A DNA stretch of 64,000 nt from Scytonema tolypothrichoides VB-61278 (GCF_000828085.3 NZ_JXCA02000019.1:47797-111796), one strand, 5' to 3'. Shown: positions 8,522-18,237, counted from the stretch's first letter. The notes: generated by a model from the letters alone, not told the origin. Program-made: numbers and translations.

Positions 8522-9835
8522 TTATCTTTCTACTTCAGCAACTTCCTTAGGTACACCAGCAGTCAACACTTCATGACCTGTTGATGTTACCAAAACATCA
8601 TCCTCAATCCGAATACCGATACCAACCCAACGTGGATCTGTCTCTGGCTGGTCTTCTGCTAGCTTGGTATCTGGGACAATATAAAGTCCTGGTTCTACCG
8701 TCAGCACCTGACCTGGTTGTAAAATCTGCGGGTTATCGTCACCATGCTGATAAACACCCACATCGTGAACATCTAAACCTAGCCAATGACCAGTACGATG
8801 CATATAGTAGGGCTTGTATTTTTCTTCTTCGATGAGTTTGTCGATTTCACCCTTGAGTATACCAAGTTCAACTAAGCCTTCTGTCAGGACACGCACGGCT
8901 GTATCGTGAATTTGTTTGTAGGGATTACCTGGTTGGACTTGGGCGATCGCCTGCTTTTGTGCTTCTAAAACAATCTCATAAAGTCTCTTTTGTTCTGGGG
9001 TAAACTTCCCACCCACCGGAAATGTACGCGTGATATCGGAGTTGTAATAACCATACGCACAACCAGCATCAATCAGCAGCAACTCCTTGTCCTGCATTTG
9101 TCGGTCATTTTCAATGTAGTGCAGAATACAAGAATTGACTCCAGAAGCGACTATTGAAGGGTAAGCTGGTCCAAGGGCACCCCGGAGGCGAAAGATATGT
9201 TCAATTTCTGCTTGAACTTCGTACTCGTAACGCCCTGGTTGTGTAAATTTCATGGCGTGATTGTGTGCTTCCACTGCAATCTCAGCAGCTTTACGCATCA
9301 ACTCCAACTCTGCTTGACTTTTCATTAATCGCATGCTGTGCAGAATTGGACCAGTATCTTCAATCGCAATTGGTCCTGTACCGCGCTTGGGATAAGTCCG
9401 CATCAAACGCTGCCAATGATTAAGGATTGTGTCGTTGAAAGTGCGATCGCGTCCCAAATGGTAATATATCCGATCAGCTTTTTCCAAATACTGTGGCAAT
9501 TTTTCCTCAAGTTCGGCAATAGGGTAAGCAACAGATGCACCATACACTTCTTTTGCCGCTTCTACTCCACAGCGATAACCACTCCAAACCTCTTTCTCTC
9601 TATCTTTAGGTTGAACAAACAACACAAACCGATGTTCTGAGTGTGATGGTGCTAAAATTGCTACTGCTTGTGGTTCGTTAAACCCAGTCAGATAATAAAA
9701 GTCGCTGTCTTGCCGAAAAGCGTATTCAACATCATTGTGCATCACCGCTGTTGGCGCGCTACGAAAGATTGCAGTCCCATTCCCAATTTTTGACATCAAT
9801 TGCTCACGGCGCTGCTGATATTCTGCCTGCATCAT
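8522..9835 (-). CDS. pepP: Xaa-Pro aminopeptidase (aminopeptidase P, M24B)
   Basis: 437 residues, the usual length. The N-terminal domain (about 1-130, starting MMQAEYQQRREQLMSKIGNG) matches aminopeptidase P N. The C-terminal pita-bread domain has the dinuclear metal site: LLIDAGCAYGYYNSDITRTF (two Asp ligands), HRTGHWLGLDVHDVG (His), VEPGLYI (Glu) and a final Glu in IRIEDDVLV. It removes N-terminal residues preceding proline in cytoplasmic peptides. Two Met codons are adjacent at the start, so the exact first residue is open by one. It stands alone, converging with the polysaccharide cluster. Confidence 0.93.
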   Translation of the reverse strand: MMQAEYQQRREQLMSKIGNGTAIFRSAPTAVMHNDVEYAFRQDSDFYYLTGFNEPQAVAILAPSHSEHRFVLFVQPKDREKEVWSGYRCGVEAAKEVYGASVAYPIAELEEKLPQYLEKADRIYYHLGRDRTFNDTILNHWQRLMRTYPKRGTGPIAIEDTGPILHSMRLMKSQAELELMRKAAEIAVEAHNHAMKFTQPGRYEYEVQAEIEHIFRLRGALGPAYPSIVASGVNSCILHYIENDRQMQDKELLLIDAGCAYGYYNSDITRTFPVGGKFTPEQKRLYEIVLEAQKQAIAQVQPGNPYKQIHDTAVRVLTEGLVELGILKGEIDKLIEEEKYKPYYMHRTGHWLGLDVHDVGVYQHGDDNPQILQPGQVLTVEPGLYIVPDTKLAEDQPETDPRWVGIGIRIEDDVLVTSTGHEVLTAGVPKEVAEVER

Positions 9836-10149
9836 TCTAATTGTGTTTCTTTATTAATTATTGTTTCAAAAGTACTCAAAACTATAAGTTTCTCTAGTTA
9901 GCTTGTACTGACTTTCATTCAGACATATTATATACTTTTTTATCAACTCTTTATCATTTCCATATTTTAACTATGATAATATTTGCTTGATCTGTCATTG
10001 GAAGTAAATTACAGATAATACCATTTACCGATGAGGTAGTCGCCACAGTATTGTTACTATAAAATAAGATATACCTTGTATTAAGTTGTACTAAACTATT
10101 TGTTGTTCAGTAGCTCAAAACAAGTTCCCCACTCAGGCGATAGATAAGA
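9836..10149. other. Divergent intergenic region
   Basis: 314 AT-rich bases between the divergent pepP and AhpD-like genes, which should hold both promoters. No convincing promoter pair, operator or hairpin was recognised. Confidence 0.4.
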
Positions 10150-10692
10150 ATGGCTAAATTTCCCATCATCGAATACGACCAACTCAGTGATTCCAACGTC
10201 AAAGCGATATATGAAGAGATTCAGGTTGAACTTGGATTTGGCATAGTGCCAAATTTATTTAAATCAATGGCAATCAACCCTGAGATATTGGAAGCGAATT
10301 GGAAGAAATTTCGCAGCACTATCCTCAAAGGAGATGTTCCACGCACACTCAAGGAAATGCTAGGAATTGCTATTTCCCAAGCTAATAGTAGTCCTTATGC
10401 ACTCAATGTCCATTTGCATGGATTATCATCATTAGGCATGAGCGAAGAAGTTTTAAGAACCCTAGTTTCAGATTTCGCAGCCTGTCCGCTTCCTGAACGT
10501 GAAAAAGCAGTGATCGCCTTTGGTTTGAAAGCCGCGACTGAACCGCACGCACTCACGAGTAAAGATTACCAACACCTTTATGACTTAGGTTTAGACGATT
10601 CTGAAATATTTGAAATTGTCGCCACAGCAGACTTGTTTACAAGCGTAAATAAATACACGGATTCAATTTCATTAGAAATTGATACATTATGA
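10150..10692 (+). CDS. AhpD/carboxymuconolactone decarboxylase-like protein lacking the CxxC cysteines
   Basis: 180 residues with the alpha-helical CMD/AhpD layout (peroxidase-related subgroup). The family's redox motif is C-x-x-C-x-x-x-H; here the aligned stretch is SPYALNVH, with Ser81 and Ala84 in place of the two cysteines and His88 kept. A thiol-based peroxidase cycle is therefore unlikely, and a binding, sensing or decarboxylase-type role is more probable. Its stop overlaps the start of the GAF-adenylate cyclase gene (ATGA), so the two should be co-translated and may act together. No membrane segment or signal peptide. Confidence 0.8.
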   Translation: MAKFPIIEYDQLSDSNVKAIYEEIQVELGFGIVPNLFKSMAINPEILEANWKKFRSTILKGDVPRTLKEMLGIAISQANSSPYALNVHLHGLSSLGMSEEVLRTLVSDFAACPLPEREKAVIAFGLKAATEPHALTSKDYQHLYDLGLDDSEIFEIVATADLFTSVNKYTDSISLEIDTL

Positions 10693-12014
10693 CTTTTCTT
10701 CCAGTCTCTATTGGTAGTAGGCTGGAACAACAAGATTATCAACAACTGTTGTTCCTTTCCCGTCGCCTACTTGCTGAAGCCCAAGCGCTTTCCAGTCGGA
10801 TTGCAGCTGTTAATGAAATTGCGATCGCCATCAATCGTTCGCTGAAGCTGGATGAGATTTTGCGGGTTGTTAGTAAACAAGCAAAATGGTTGTTAGACTT
10901 CGAGCATTGTAGCGTTTGCCTGCGCGATACGACTAACGGTTCTTGGCGTATCGTGACGCTGTTTGGTTGTACTGTCGAACTCAAGTTTTCTGACACAACA
11001 CAAATGGGTGTCGTTGGTATGAGTCTAAAAACAGGTCAAGCCCGACTCATTCATGAAAACTCTACAAGCGGTTTTCTTAGCGAGTACCAATCGCAGATCA
11101 TCATTCCTTTGGAATGCGATCATCGGGTGCTTGGTACGATCAACTTTGCCACCTCAGCACCAAACAGTTACACTCAAGAAGATTTACGCATTGGCTATTT
11201 ACTAACAGTGCAATTATCAGCAGCCATCCGTAATGCTGAACGCTTTGAAGAGTTAAATCGCCTATATTTTGAACTAGAAAAAGAAAAACGCAAGACAGAT
11301 GAATTGCTTTTGAATATACTACCCTTAGATATTGCCTCTGAACTCAAGCAAACTGGCGCTGTTAAGCCTGTCTATTATGAATCTGCCTCTGTTCTGTTTA
11401 CAGACTTTAAGAATTTTACTAAGTTATCAGAACAGTTGACTCCAGAAGAATTAGTTGATGAACTAGATTATTGTTTTTCTTGTTTTGACCAATTTATTGA
11501 AGCACATAACTTGGAAAAATTAAAAACAATTGGTGACAGTTATATGTGTGTTGGAGGAATTCCAACTCCCAACAAAACTCATGCCGTTGATGCTGTTCTA
11601 GCTGCTATCAATATTCGCACTTTTATGGAATGGCGTAAAAAAGAAAAAGCCTATTTAAATCAACCATATTGGGATATTCGTATTGGTATTCATTCCGGAC
11701 CGTTATTAGCAGGTGTGATTGGACATAAGAAGTTTGCTTACGATGTCTGGGGTGACACTGTTAACACAGCTTCCAGAATGGAATCATCTGGTCTGACTGG
11801 AAGTATTAATATTTCTCTCTCAACTTTTGAGTTAATTAAAGATTTTTTTATAGTTGAACCTAGAGGAAAAGTTAATGCTAAAAATAAGGGCGAAATCGAT
11901 ATGTATATTGTTAATGGTATTAAAGATAGTCTCGCTGTAGATCCAACAGGTTTATTGCCAAATAAGGAATTTAATGAACTGTATTTTGCTATTCAACCAG
12001 ATATCAAAGAATAG
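10689..12014 (+). CDS. GAF-domain class III adenylate cyclase
   Basis: 441 residues. A GAF domain (about 40-190) is followed by a short coiled-coil linker, LLLNILPLDIASELK, and the cyclase domain (about 232-400). Metal aspartates are Asp239 (LFTDFKNFT) and Asp283 (TIGDSYM). The base-reading pair is Lys279 and Asp352 (AYDVWGD), the ATP rather than GTP combination, and the transition-state pair is Asn359 and Arg363 (NTASRM). So it should make cAMP as a homodimer, controlled by a ligand of its GAF domain. It is coupled to the upstream AhpD-like gene. The stop codon lies inside the first unit of a tandem repeat array. Confidence 0.9.
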   Translation: MTFLPVSIGSRLEQQDYQQLLFLSRRLLAEAQALSSRIAAVNEIAIAINRSLKLDEILRVVSKQAKWLLDFEHCSVCLRDTTNGSWRIVTLFGCTVELKFSDTTQMGVVGMSLKTGQARLIHENSTSGFLSEYQSQIIIPLECDHRVLGTINFATSAPNSYTQEDLRIGYLLTVQLSAAIRNAERFEELNRLYFELEKEKRKTDELLLNILPLDIASELKQTGAVKPVYYESASVLFTDFKNFTKLSEQLTPEELVDELDYCFSCFDQFIEAHNLEKLKTIGDSYMCVGGIPTPNKTHAVDAVLAAINIRTFMEWRKKEKAYLNQPYWDIRIGIHSGPLLAGVIGHKKFAYDVWGDTVNTASRMESSGLTGSINISLSTFELIKDFFIVEPRGKVNAKNKGEIDMYIVNGIKDSLAVDPTGLLPNKEFNELYFAIQPDIKE

Positions 12015-12428
12015 GGAAGAGGGAATAGGGAACAGGGAACAGGGAACAGGGAACAGTCAACAAGGGGTGGACGAGTCCGTTTCCTGCCTGATAACTGATA
12101 ACTGATAACTGATAACTGATAGCTGATTTCAAATAGGAGTCCTATAGATAAATTAAAAGAAGAGGGAATAGGGAACAGGGAACAGGGAACAGGGAACAGT
12201 CAACAAGGGGTGGACGAGTCCGTTTCCTGCCTGGTAACTGATAACTGATAACTGATAACTGATTTCAAATAGGAGTCCTATAGATAAATTAAAAGAATAG
12301 GGAACAGGGAACAGGGAACAGGGAACAGGGAACAGTCAACAAGGGGTGGACGAGTCCGTTTCCTGCCTGGTAACTGATAACTGATAACTGATAACTGATT
12401 TCAAATAGGAGTCCTATAGATAAATTAA
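12014..12428 (+). repeat. Three tandem copies of a ~136-143 bp compound repeat
   Basis: Units 12014-12156, 12157-12292 and 12293-12428. Each contains aacaggg heptamers, a shared segment beginning agtcaacaaggggtggacga, a run of ataactg heptamers, and a tail ending taaattaa. The copies are nearly identical and differ mainly in heptamer number, which points to recent amplification. The array begins at the stop codon of the cyclase gene. Confidence 0.9.
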
Positions 12429-12509
12429 TTGAGGAGGATTTTATTGATCAATAGACGTGTTGTTCTAATCATTGAATTAGTGTAAAGAACTGAACAAGGC
12501 TAAACTTCT

Positions 12510-12637
12510 TTACTGAGATCTTGCACCAGTATCAACAATGAGGCTTCGCCTCGATATCTCGTTCCCAGGCTGCAGCCTGGGAACGAGGGTTGGGAGGCTT
12601 TGCCTCCCGATTATTGAGAATGCTGCAAGATCTGAGT
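12510..12637. repeat. Inverted-repeat element with a 30-bp perfect palindrome
   Basis: 12558-12587 is a perfect palindrome (left arm ctcgttcccaggct, two-base centre, exact complement). It lies inside a wider near-perfect inverted pair, actgagatcttgca (near 12512) and tgcaagatctgagt (near 12624). Further short complementary pieces (ggaggctttgcctcc) fill the interior. It sits at the 3' end of the hybrid kinase gene and could act as a terminator, but looks like a dispersed cyanobacterial repeat. Confidence 0.75.
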
Positions 12638-15600
12638 TTACTCATCTTTTTGAACTAAAGTTGCAATCGTTTGCACAAGTATTTTTGGCTCAATTGGTTT
12701 AGAAAGATGCTGTTGAAATCCAGCTGCCAGTGCCTGGTGGCGGTCAATTTCCCCGGCATAGGCAGTGAGGGCGATTGCCACAATCTGCTTACCTTGTAAC
12801 ATTGGCTGCACTTGTTGCATCAGCATATAGCCATCCATCTCTGGCATTCCGATGTCACTGACTAGTACGTCGGGTTTAAATCGGGCTAGAACATCCAATG
12901 CAGCTAAAGCTGACGGTACAGAGGTAACGATCGCTCCCGCCTGTTTTAGAATAAAAGCAATTAACTCACGAGTGTCTACCTCATCGTCAACAACAAGCAC
13001 CCGAACATTTGAAAGTGGTAAGGCCCGAGGCGTCAGCGATACAGCAGTTTGTTCATCTTTTGTCCCACGATGTTCATTTCTTGGCAATGGCAAGTTGACG
13101 GTAAATGTTGCCCCCTTTCCTTCGCCTGGACTCTCGGCTTGAATCGTACCTCCGTGCAGTTCAACAATTTGCCGTGCGATCGCCAGCCCCAACCCCAATC
13201 CGCCAAATTTGCGGGTTGTTGCTGCATCCTCTTGCCGGAAATGTTCAAAGACATAAGGCAGAAAGTTAGGATTAATCCCAATTCCAGTATCGCTCACTTG
13301 AATTTGGGCATGAGTTTCAGTTTGGGTTAATGTAACTGTAATTTTACCCCCTTGAGGCGTAAATTTGACTGCATTGGATAAAAGATTCCACACCACCTGC
13401 TGCAACCGCCCTGCATCTGCGCTAATCGTTCCAATCGTGGGTGAAAGTGTCGTCTGAATTTTCAGTGACTTAGCAACTGCTGCTAATCGAACGGTTTCCA
13501 AGGAGGCCGAGATGACTGCACCCAGATCGACGGGCATCACATTTAAACTGAGTTTGCCGCGTAGAATGCGAGAGATATCAAGCAAATCCTCAATGAGTTG
13601 GACCTGTAGCTTGGCGTTGCGCTGAATGGTTTCCAGTGCAAAAGCGGTTTTTGCCGCATCCAATCTGCCGTTGCGAAGCAAACTAGTCCAACCTAAGATA
13701 GGGTTAAGGGGCGATCGCAACTCATGAGACAGCACTGCCAAAAACTCATCTTTAATTCGGTTTGCGTTTTCGGCGGCTTCCCGTGCAGTTTGTTCTCGTT
13801 GCAGGATTTGTTCTCGTTCGGCTTCAATGCGCTTGCGATCGCTGACATCTTTGAAAAGTACGGCGACCTTTCGGCTTTCCGGCTGCCCAACGCGGAACGC
13901 ATAAACGTCGAACCAACGGTTCATCGCTTCGGAGTGATTCTCAAAGCGCAGGGATTCGCCCGTCAGCGCGACTTTGCCGTAAATCTCAACCCAGTGATCT
14001 TCGAGATTCGGAACTAACTGACGCGCCGTTTTACCCTCTGCCTGTTCGAGTCCCGTTTGTTTCTCGAACGCCGGATTGATTTCCAAAAAGCGGTAATCGA
14101 GCGGCGTGTCGTTTTCATCATACAGCATTTCGATGACGCAAAAGCCTTCGTCAATCGACTCAAACAGCGTTCGATAGCGTTCCTCAGATCGGCGCGAGGC
14201 TTCTTGTGCTTGTTTGCGATCTGTGATATCAGTGATAAATTCCACGCCTTCTTCTGCGTTGAGGCGCGTTGCGGCAAACAATGCCCACCACCGGGAGCCG
14301 TCCTTGCGGATGTATTCCTTTTCGTAAGGCGTTGTGTACCCCTTTGATATAAACTCCTCGACCGCTCGCACCGAATGCGGCATCCACTCTGGCGGGGTCA
14401 TTTTGTCCCACCGCACCCGTCCTTGCTCTAAATCTTCACGGCTGTAACCGCTCATGCACAGAAAAGCTTCGTTGGCATCAGTAATACCACCGTCTGTTTT
14501 GAAGAAAATGACACCTACCGTTTCGATAGCGATCGCCCGGCGCAGTCGTTCCTCAGATTCGCGCAACGCCAATTCCGCACGCTTGCGTTCGCTGATGTCA
14601 AACGATACGCCCACCAAGCGGATTGCTTGTCCTGCGTCGTTATAGAAAAATTGTCCAAACTCGTCAAGCCAAACCACCTGTCCGTTATCTGCTCGAATAA
14701 TCCGATGTTCACAACGGTACAACGTCTGGTTCTGTTGGGCTTGCTCGATCGCCTGCATGGTTCGGTCTAAGTCTTCTGGATGCAATCGTGAATCCCATAG
14801 TTCAATCGTCGCTTCACCAGAAAGCACTGGCTCGTAACCTAGTAGCCGGAAGTGTTGCTCATTCCAGATCGCGCGTCCGGTTTGCAGGTTCGCATCCCAA
14901 GTACCCATGCCTGCACCACTTGTCGCTAGGCTGAGGCGTTCCTCACTCTGGCATAATTCGGTTTCTGCTTGCTTGCGATCGCTAATGTCGATCGAAACTC
15001 CCAAAATCTGACGAGGAACTCCCTCTGCTGTGCGATTAAAGACAACGCTTTGAGAATTGAACCAACGGTACTCGCCATTTGCATGATAAGCTCGGTATTC
15101 AATTGTCCTCACCATTCCGTCAGTGGCGGTACGAAATGTCTCAAGGTAGGCAGATAAATGCGGGATGTCGTCTGGGTGAATGATCCTGGCAAGCACGTCT
15201 GTTCCCATCACCTGAAGTTGCTCAGACGTATAGCCCAGTAAATCTGTAATTTGACGGCTGGTGTAAACGTTTCGCTGTTCGATTAAATCATGCACAAACA
15301 GAATTCCAGGCATGGCTTCAATGATCTGCTGACTGTAGTGCAGACTCTGTTGTAGCTGTGCTTCTATCTGTTTGCGTGCCGTAATGTTTTCAAACGACAG
15401 TCCTAAGCATTGATTGGGCAGCGCAAACGCTTTCAAGCTATAAATGCCTGCAGTCACGCCATCATCGCTGTAGGAAACTTCGCCTAAATCCAACGGTTCC
15501 CCGGTCTGCACTACAGTTATGTAATGCTGTACCAGTGGCGTTTGCAGCAGCATCGAGAAGTTTTGAGCCATTGTCGTTCCAATCAACGACTCAAAATCAA

Positions 15601-17998
15601 CACCTGTGACTTCACTAGCTGCAGGATTGGCAATTAACAACCGAAAAGAGCTAGGATCATTGAGGTCTTCAAGTTGCCAAACTACGATGCCAACTTGAGT
15701 ATTGCGAACCACATCGGCATAGAGTTGAATTTGACGGTGGGCGCTTTCTCGGCGCGATCGCCCAAGTTCTAAATTAGCGGCAACACGGGCAAGCAGTTCG
15801 CGAGTGCTAAAGGGCTTGATCAAATAATCATCAGCTCCGGTTTGCAATCCTTCGACTGCCGATTCTTCCCCAGCACGGGCAGAGAGCAGCAAAATCGGAA
15901 TTTCGCGAGTTTTCGGTGAAGCCCGCAATTGTCGCAGCAACTCAAAGCCATCCATTCCTGGCATCATCACATCGCTGAGTACTAAATCAGGTGTGCAGGT
16001 GTGAATAGATGCCAGTGCGGTTTCGCTATCTGCAACCACCTCCACCTCATAGAACTGGTTGAGGATGCGATGCAGGTAACCTCGCATATCAGCATTGTCA
16101 TCGACCAGCAGAATCCGGACAGAGGGGCGGGGGGGCAAAGGGGCACACAAGAGAGTTTCTTGCTCCCCCTCTTCTTTGGGCAGCCAGCCTAAAGCTTCCT
16201 CGACATAGGAGATTGCACCAGAGGCGGTGGAGGTTTGGGTGCGGGTGGCGTTGAGGCACTCAAGCGGCAAATGAGCCGTTCCGGTCGGCAACCGAACGGT
16301 AAAGGAACTGCCCTGACCTAGCGTACTGTCAACGGCGATCGCCCCACCATGCAGCTGGACTAATTCCTGAACCAACGATAGCCCAATGCCCGTTCCCTCC
16401 AAGGTGCGTCCCCGTGCGCCTGCGACTCGATGAAACCGCTCAAATAACCGGGGAATCTCGTCTGCCGGAATGCCAGTACCTGTATCGCGCACTACCAGTT
16501 CTACTTGGTCGCCAACCGAACTCACAGAAACCGCAATTTCTCCCTCAAACGTGAACTTGAACGCATTCGAGAGCAGATTTAACACAATCTTCTCCCACAT
16601 TTCGCGATCAACGTAAACGGGTTCTGGCAAGGGAGGGCAATCGACGGTTAATTGCAGTCCCGCTTGCTCAACGGCTGAGCGAAAAATACTCGCCAGTTCT
16701 GCGGTATACGTAGCTAAATCGGTTGGCTCATAGTAAGCTATAGTGCGTCCGGCTTCAATGCGGGAGAAATCTAACAGGGTATTGACAAGCTTGAGTAAAC
16801 GTGTTGCATTGCGCTGCACCATCTCTAATTGCGATCGCGCTTTTGCAGGTAAAATTCCCTCTAATTCCGTTAATGTCTCCTCTAATGGAGACAGCATCAG
16901 TGTCAGTGGTGTGCGAAATTCGTGGCTGACGTTGCTAAAAAAGGTGGTTTTTGCCCGATCAAGTTCTGCCAGGGCTTCCACTCGCTCACGTTCTTCTTCA
17001 TAGGCACGAGCATTGGCGATGGCCGTTGCAACCTGCCCCGCAACAAGTTCTAAAAAGCCCCGATACTCCGAGTTCAGCGCCAGGTAGGGACCCAGACCCA
17101 CAACTAAAAATCCTGTGATGCCTTCTTGCGTTTGGGCAGCGATTGGTAAAATTAAGCCAGTGTTGGGCAGTTCTGGTTGCGCCTCGGCATCTAGCCCAAA
17201 GTCATCTCGCAAATTGCTCACGAACTGCGGCTGCATTGTCTGCATCACCTGAGCAAATGCCCATACTCCAGCGACATCTTGACGGCAATCGACGGTAGCT
17301 AAATTCAGGGGAGAGTCTGCTGCTAGTCCGGTTTCACTCACCTGCTGGGCAAAAGTTTGTTGACTGTTGAGCAGGTACAACAGGGCAAACGGAATATCAG
17401 CGCGATTGCTGGCTAAGGTGTCGATCGCCACTTGCCCTGCCCCTTGAACGGTTCGCACTTTTGTGGTATTGACTGCCAGTTCACGTAAAGTATGGAGACG
17501 GCGTTCTCCCAAAACCCGTTCGGTTGTTTCTGTCACCGTGCAAAGAATGCCGCCGATCTCACCACCTTCATCCCGAAGGGGACTGTAAGAAAACGAGAAA
17601 TACGTTTCCTCGTCATAGCCGTAGCGACGAATAATGAACCGCATGTCAACAGACTTGACAGCTTTGCCCGTGTTGTAAACACGCCCAATGAGGGGTTCAA
17701 CCGTTTCCCACGCTTCTGGCCAGCAATCGCTCATTCGCTGCCCCAATGCTTTCGGGTGTTTACTCCCTAACATCGGTACATAGGCATCGTTGTAGAACTG
17801 CACCAACTCGGTTCCCCAACAAATCAGCATCCCAAAAGCAGATTCCAGGCAGATGCTTATCGCCGTTCGTAAGCTAGGCGACCAGCCCTCGACCGCGCCC
17901 ACCGGAGTCGTTGTCCAATCGAACGACCGAATGAGTACTCCCATCTCACTGTCGTTGACGAAGCTGAATTCAGAGACTGACGCCGGTTCTTTCGCCAC
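12638..17998 (-). CDS. Giant hybrid sensor histidine kinase with two kinase and two receiver modules
   Basis: 1786 residues without membrane segments. Order: N-terminal PAS-like domain (about 20-165), GAF (about 185-340), HisKA with His359 (NVSHEFRTPL), HATPase, receiver with Asp676 (SDVMMPGMDG), about five PAS/PAC domains (about 775-1400), a second HisKA with His1425 (VLSHELRSPL), HATPase (G box GGLGLGLAI), and a C-terminal receiver with Asp1715 (SDIGMPEMDG). All four phosphorelay residues are present. It looks like two hybrid kinases joined through a PAS array and should be a cytoplasmic sensor (PAS may bind heme, flavin or other ligands; this cannot be told). No HPt or output domain is present. 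It starts 5 nt after a small HTH gene, so they are probably one operon. Confidence 0.92.
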   Translation of the reverse strand: MAKEPASVSEFSFVNDSEMGVLIRSFDWTTTPVGAVEGWSPSLRTAISICLESAFGMLICWGTELVQFYNDAYVPMLGSKHPKALGQRMSDCWPEAWETVEPLIGRVYNTGKAVKSVDMRFIIRRYGYDEETYFSFSYSPLRDEGGEIGGILCTVTETTERVLGERRLHTLRELAVNTTKVRTVQGAGQVAIDTLASNRADIPFALLYLLNSQQTFAQQVSETGLAADSPLNLATVDCRQDVAGVWAFAQVMQTMQPQFVSNLRDDFGLDAEAQPELPNTGLILPIAAQTQEGITGFLVVGLGPYLALNSEYRGFLELVAGQVATAIANARAYEEERERVEALAELDRAKTTFFSNVSHEFRTPLTLMLSPLEETLTELEGILPAKARSQLEMVQRNATRLLKLVNTLLDFSRIEAGRTIAYYEPTDLATYTAELASIFRSAVEQAGLQLTVDCPPLPEPVYVDREMWEKIVLNLLSNAFKFTFEGEIAVSVSSVGDQVELVVRDTGTGIPADEIPRLFERFHRVAGARGRTLEGTGIGLSLVQELVQLHGGAIAVDSTLGQGSSFTVRLPTGTAHLPLECLNATRTQTSTASGAISYVEEALGWLPKEEGEQETLLCAPLPPRPSVRILLVDDNADMRGYLHRILNQFYEVEVVADSETALASIHTCTPDLVLSDVMMPGMDGFELLRQLRASPKTREIPILLLSARAGEESAVEGLQTGADDYLIKPFSTRELLARVAANLELGRSRRESAHRQIQLYADVVRNTQVGIVVWQLEDLNDPSSFRLLIANPAASEVTGVDFESLIGTTMAQNFSMLLQTPLVQHYITVVQTGEPLDLGEVSYSDDGVTAGIYSLKAFALPNQCLGLSFENITARKQIEAQLQQSLHYSQQIIEAMPGILFVHDLIEQRNVYTSRQITDLLGYTSEQLQVMGTDVLARIIHPDDIPHLSAYLETFRTATDGMVRTIEYRAYHANGEYRWFNSQSVVFNRTAEGVPRQILGVSIDISDRKQAETELCQSEERLSLATSGAGMGTWDANLQTGRAIWNEQHFRLLGYEPVLSGEATIELWDSRLHPEDLDRTMQAIEQAQQNQTLYRCEHRIIRADNGQVVWLDEFGQFFYNDAGQAIRLVGVSFDISERKRAELALRESEERLRRAIAIETVGVIFFKTDGGITDANEAFLCMSGYSREDLEQGRVRWDKMTPPEWMPHSVRAVEEFISKGYTTPYEKEYIRKDGSRWWALFAATRLNAEEGVEFITDITDRKQAQEASRRSEERYRTLFESIDEGFCVIEMLYDENDTPLDYRFLEINPAFEKQTGLEQAEGKTARQLVPNLEDHWVEIYGKVALTGESLRFENHSEAMNRWFDVYAFRVGQPESRKVAVLFKDVSDRKRIEAEREQILQREQTAREAAENANRIKDEFLAVLSHELRSPLNPILGWTSLLRNGRLDAAKTAFALETIQRNAKLQVQLIEDLLDISRILRGKLSLNVMPVDLGAVISASLETVRLAAVAKSLKIQTTLSPTIGTISADAGRLQQVVWNLLSNAVKFTPQGGKITVTLTQTETHAQIQVSDTGIGINPNFLPYVFEHFRQEDAATTRKFGGLGLGLAIARQIVELHGGTIQAESPGEGKGATFTVNLPLPRNEHRGTKDEQTAVSLTPRALPLSNVRVLVVDDEVDTRELIAFILKQAGAIVTSVPSALAALDVLARFKPDVLVSDIGMPEMDGYMLMQQVQPMLQGKQIVAIALTAYAGEIDRHQALAAGFQQHLSKPIEPKILVQTIATLVQKDE

Positions 17999-18003
17999 AG
18001 TTT

Positions 18004-18237
18004 CTACTCCCAGCCATATCTCCTCAGCAAGGCTTGTCCCGAATCACCCAGTTGGTGCAGCAAGGTTGAAATCTGCTTCCGTGCCAAGGGGAGGGGTCGG
18101 GTTCGTCGATTCTCCCAACGGTTGACACTATGAAATGACACGCCTAACATGGGGGCGAACTTAGCTTGAGAAAGCTGCAGCAACTGTCGAGTTTCCCTAA
18201 TTAACGCCGCAATTTCTGATTGTTCCACGACTGCCAT
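18004..18237 (-). CDS. Small XRE-type helix-turn-helix regulator
   Basis: 77 residues starting at ATG 18235-18237; a longer frame exists but starts with TTG and adds an unconvincing leader. One HTH domain: LIRETRQLLQLSQAKFAPML, then GVSFHSVNRWENRRTRPLP, where NRWENRR is the recognition-helix end typical of cyanobacterial XRE proteins. It lies 5 nt upstream of the giant hybrid kinase, so both are likely co-transcribed. It has no receiver domain, so a direct output role for the kinase would need another step or simple autoregulation. Confidence 0.82.
   Translation of the reverse strand: MAVVEQSEIAALIRETRQLLQLSQAKFAPMLGVSFHSVNRWENRRTRPLPLARKQISTLLHQLGDSGQALLRRYGWE

Noticed and set aside
12055-12110. 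Possible hammerhead-like core (ggacgagtcc, gtttcc) in the tandem repeat
   Set aside because: The invariant CUGANGA and GAAA boxes are not both present in the right order on either strand.
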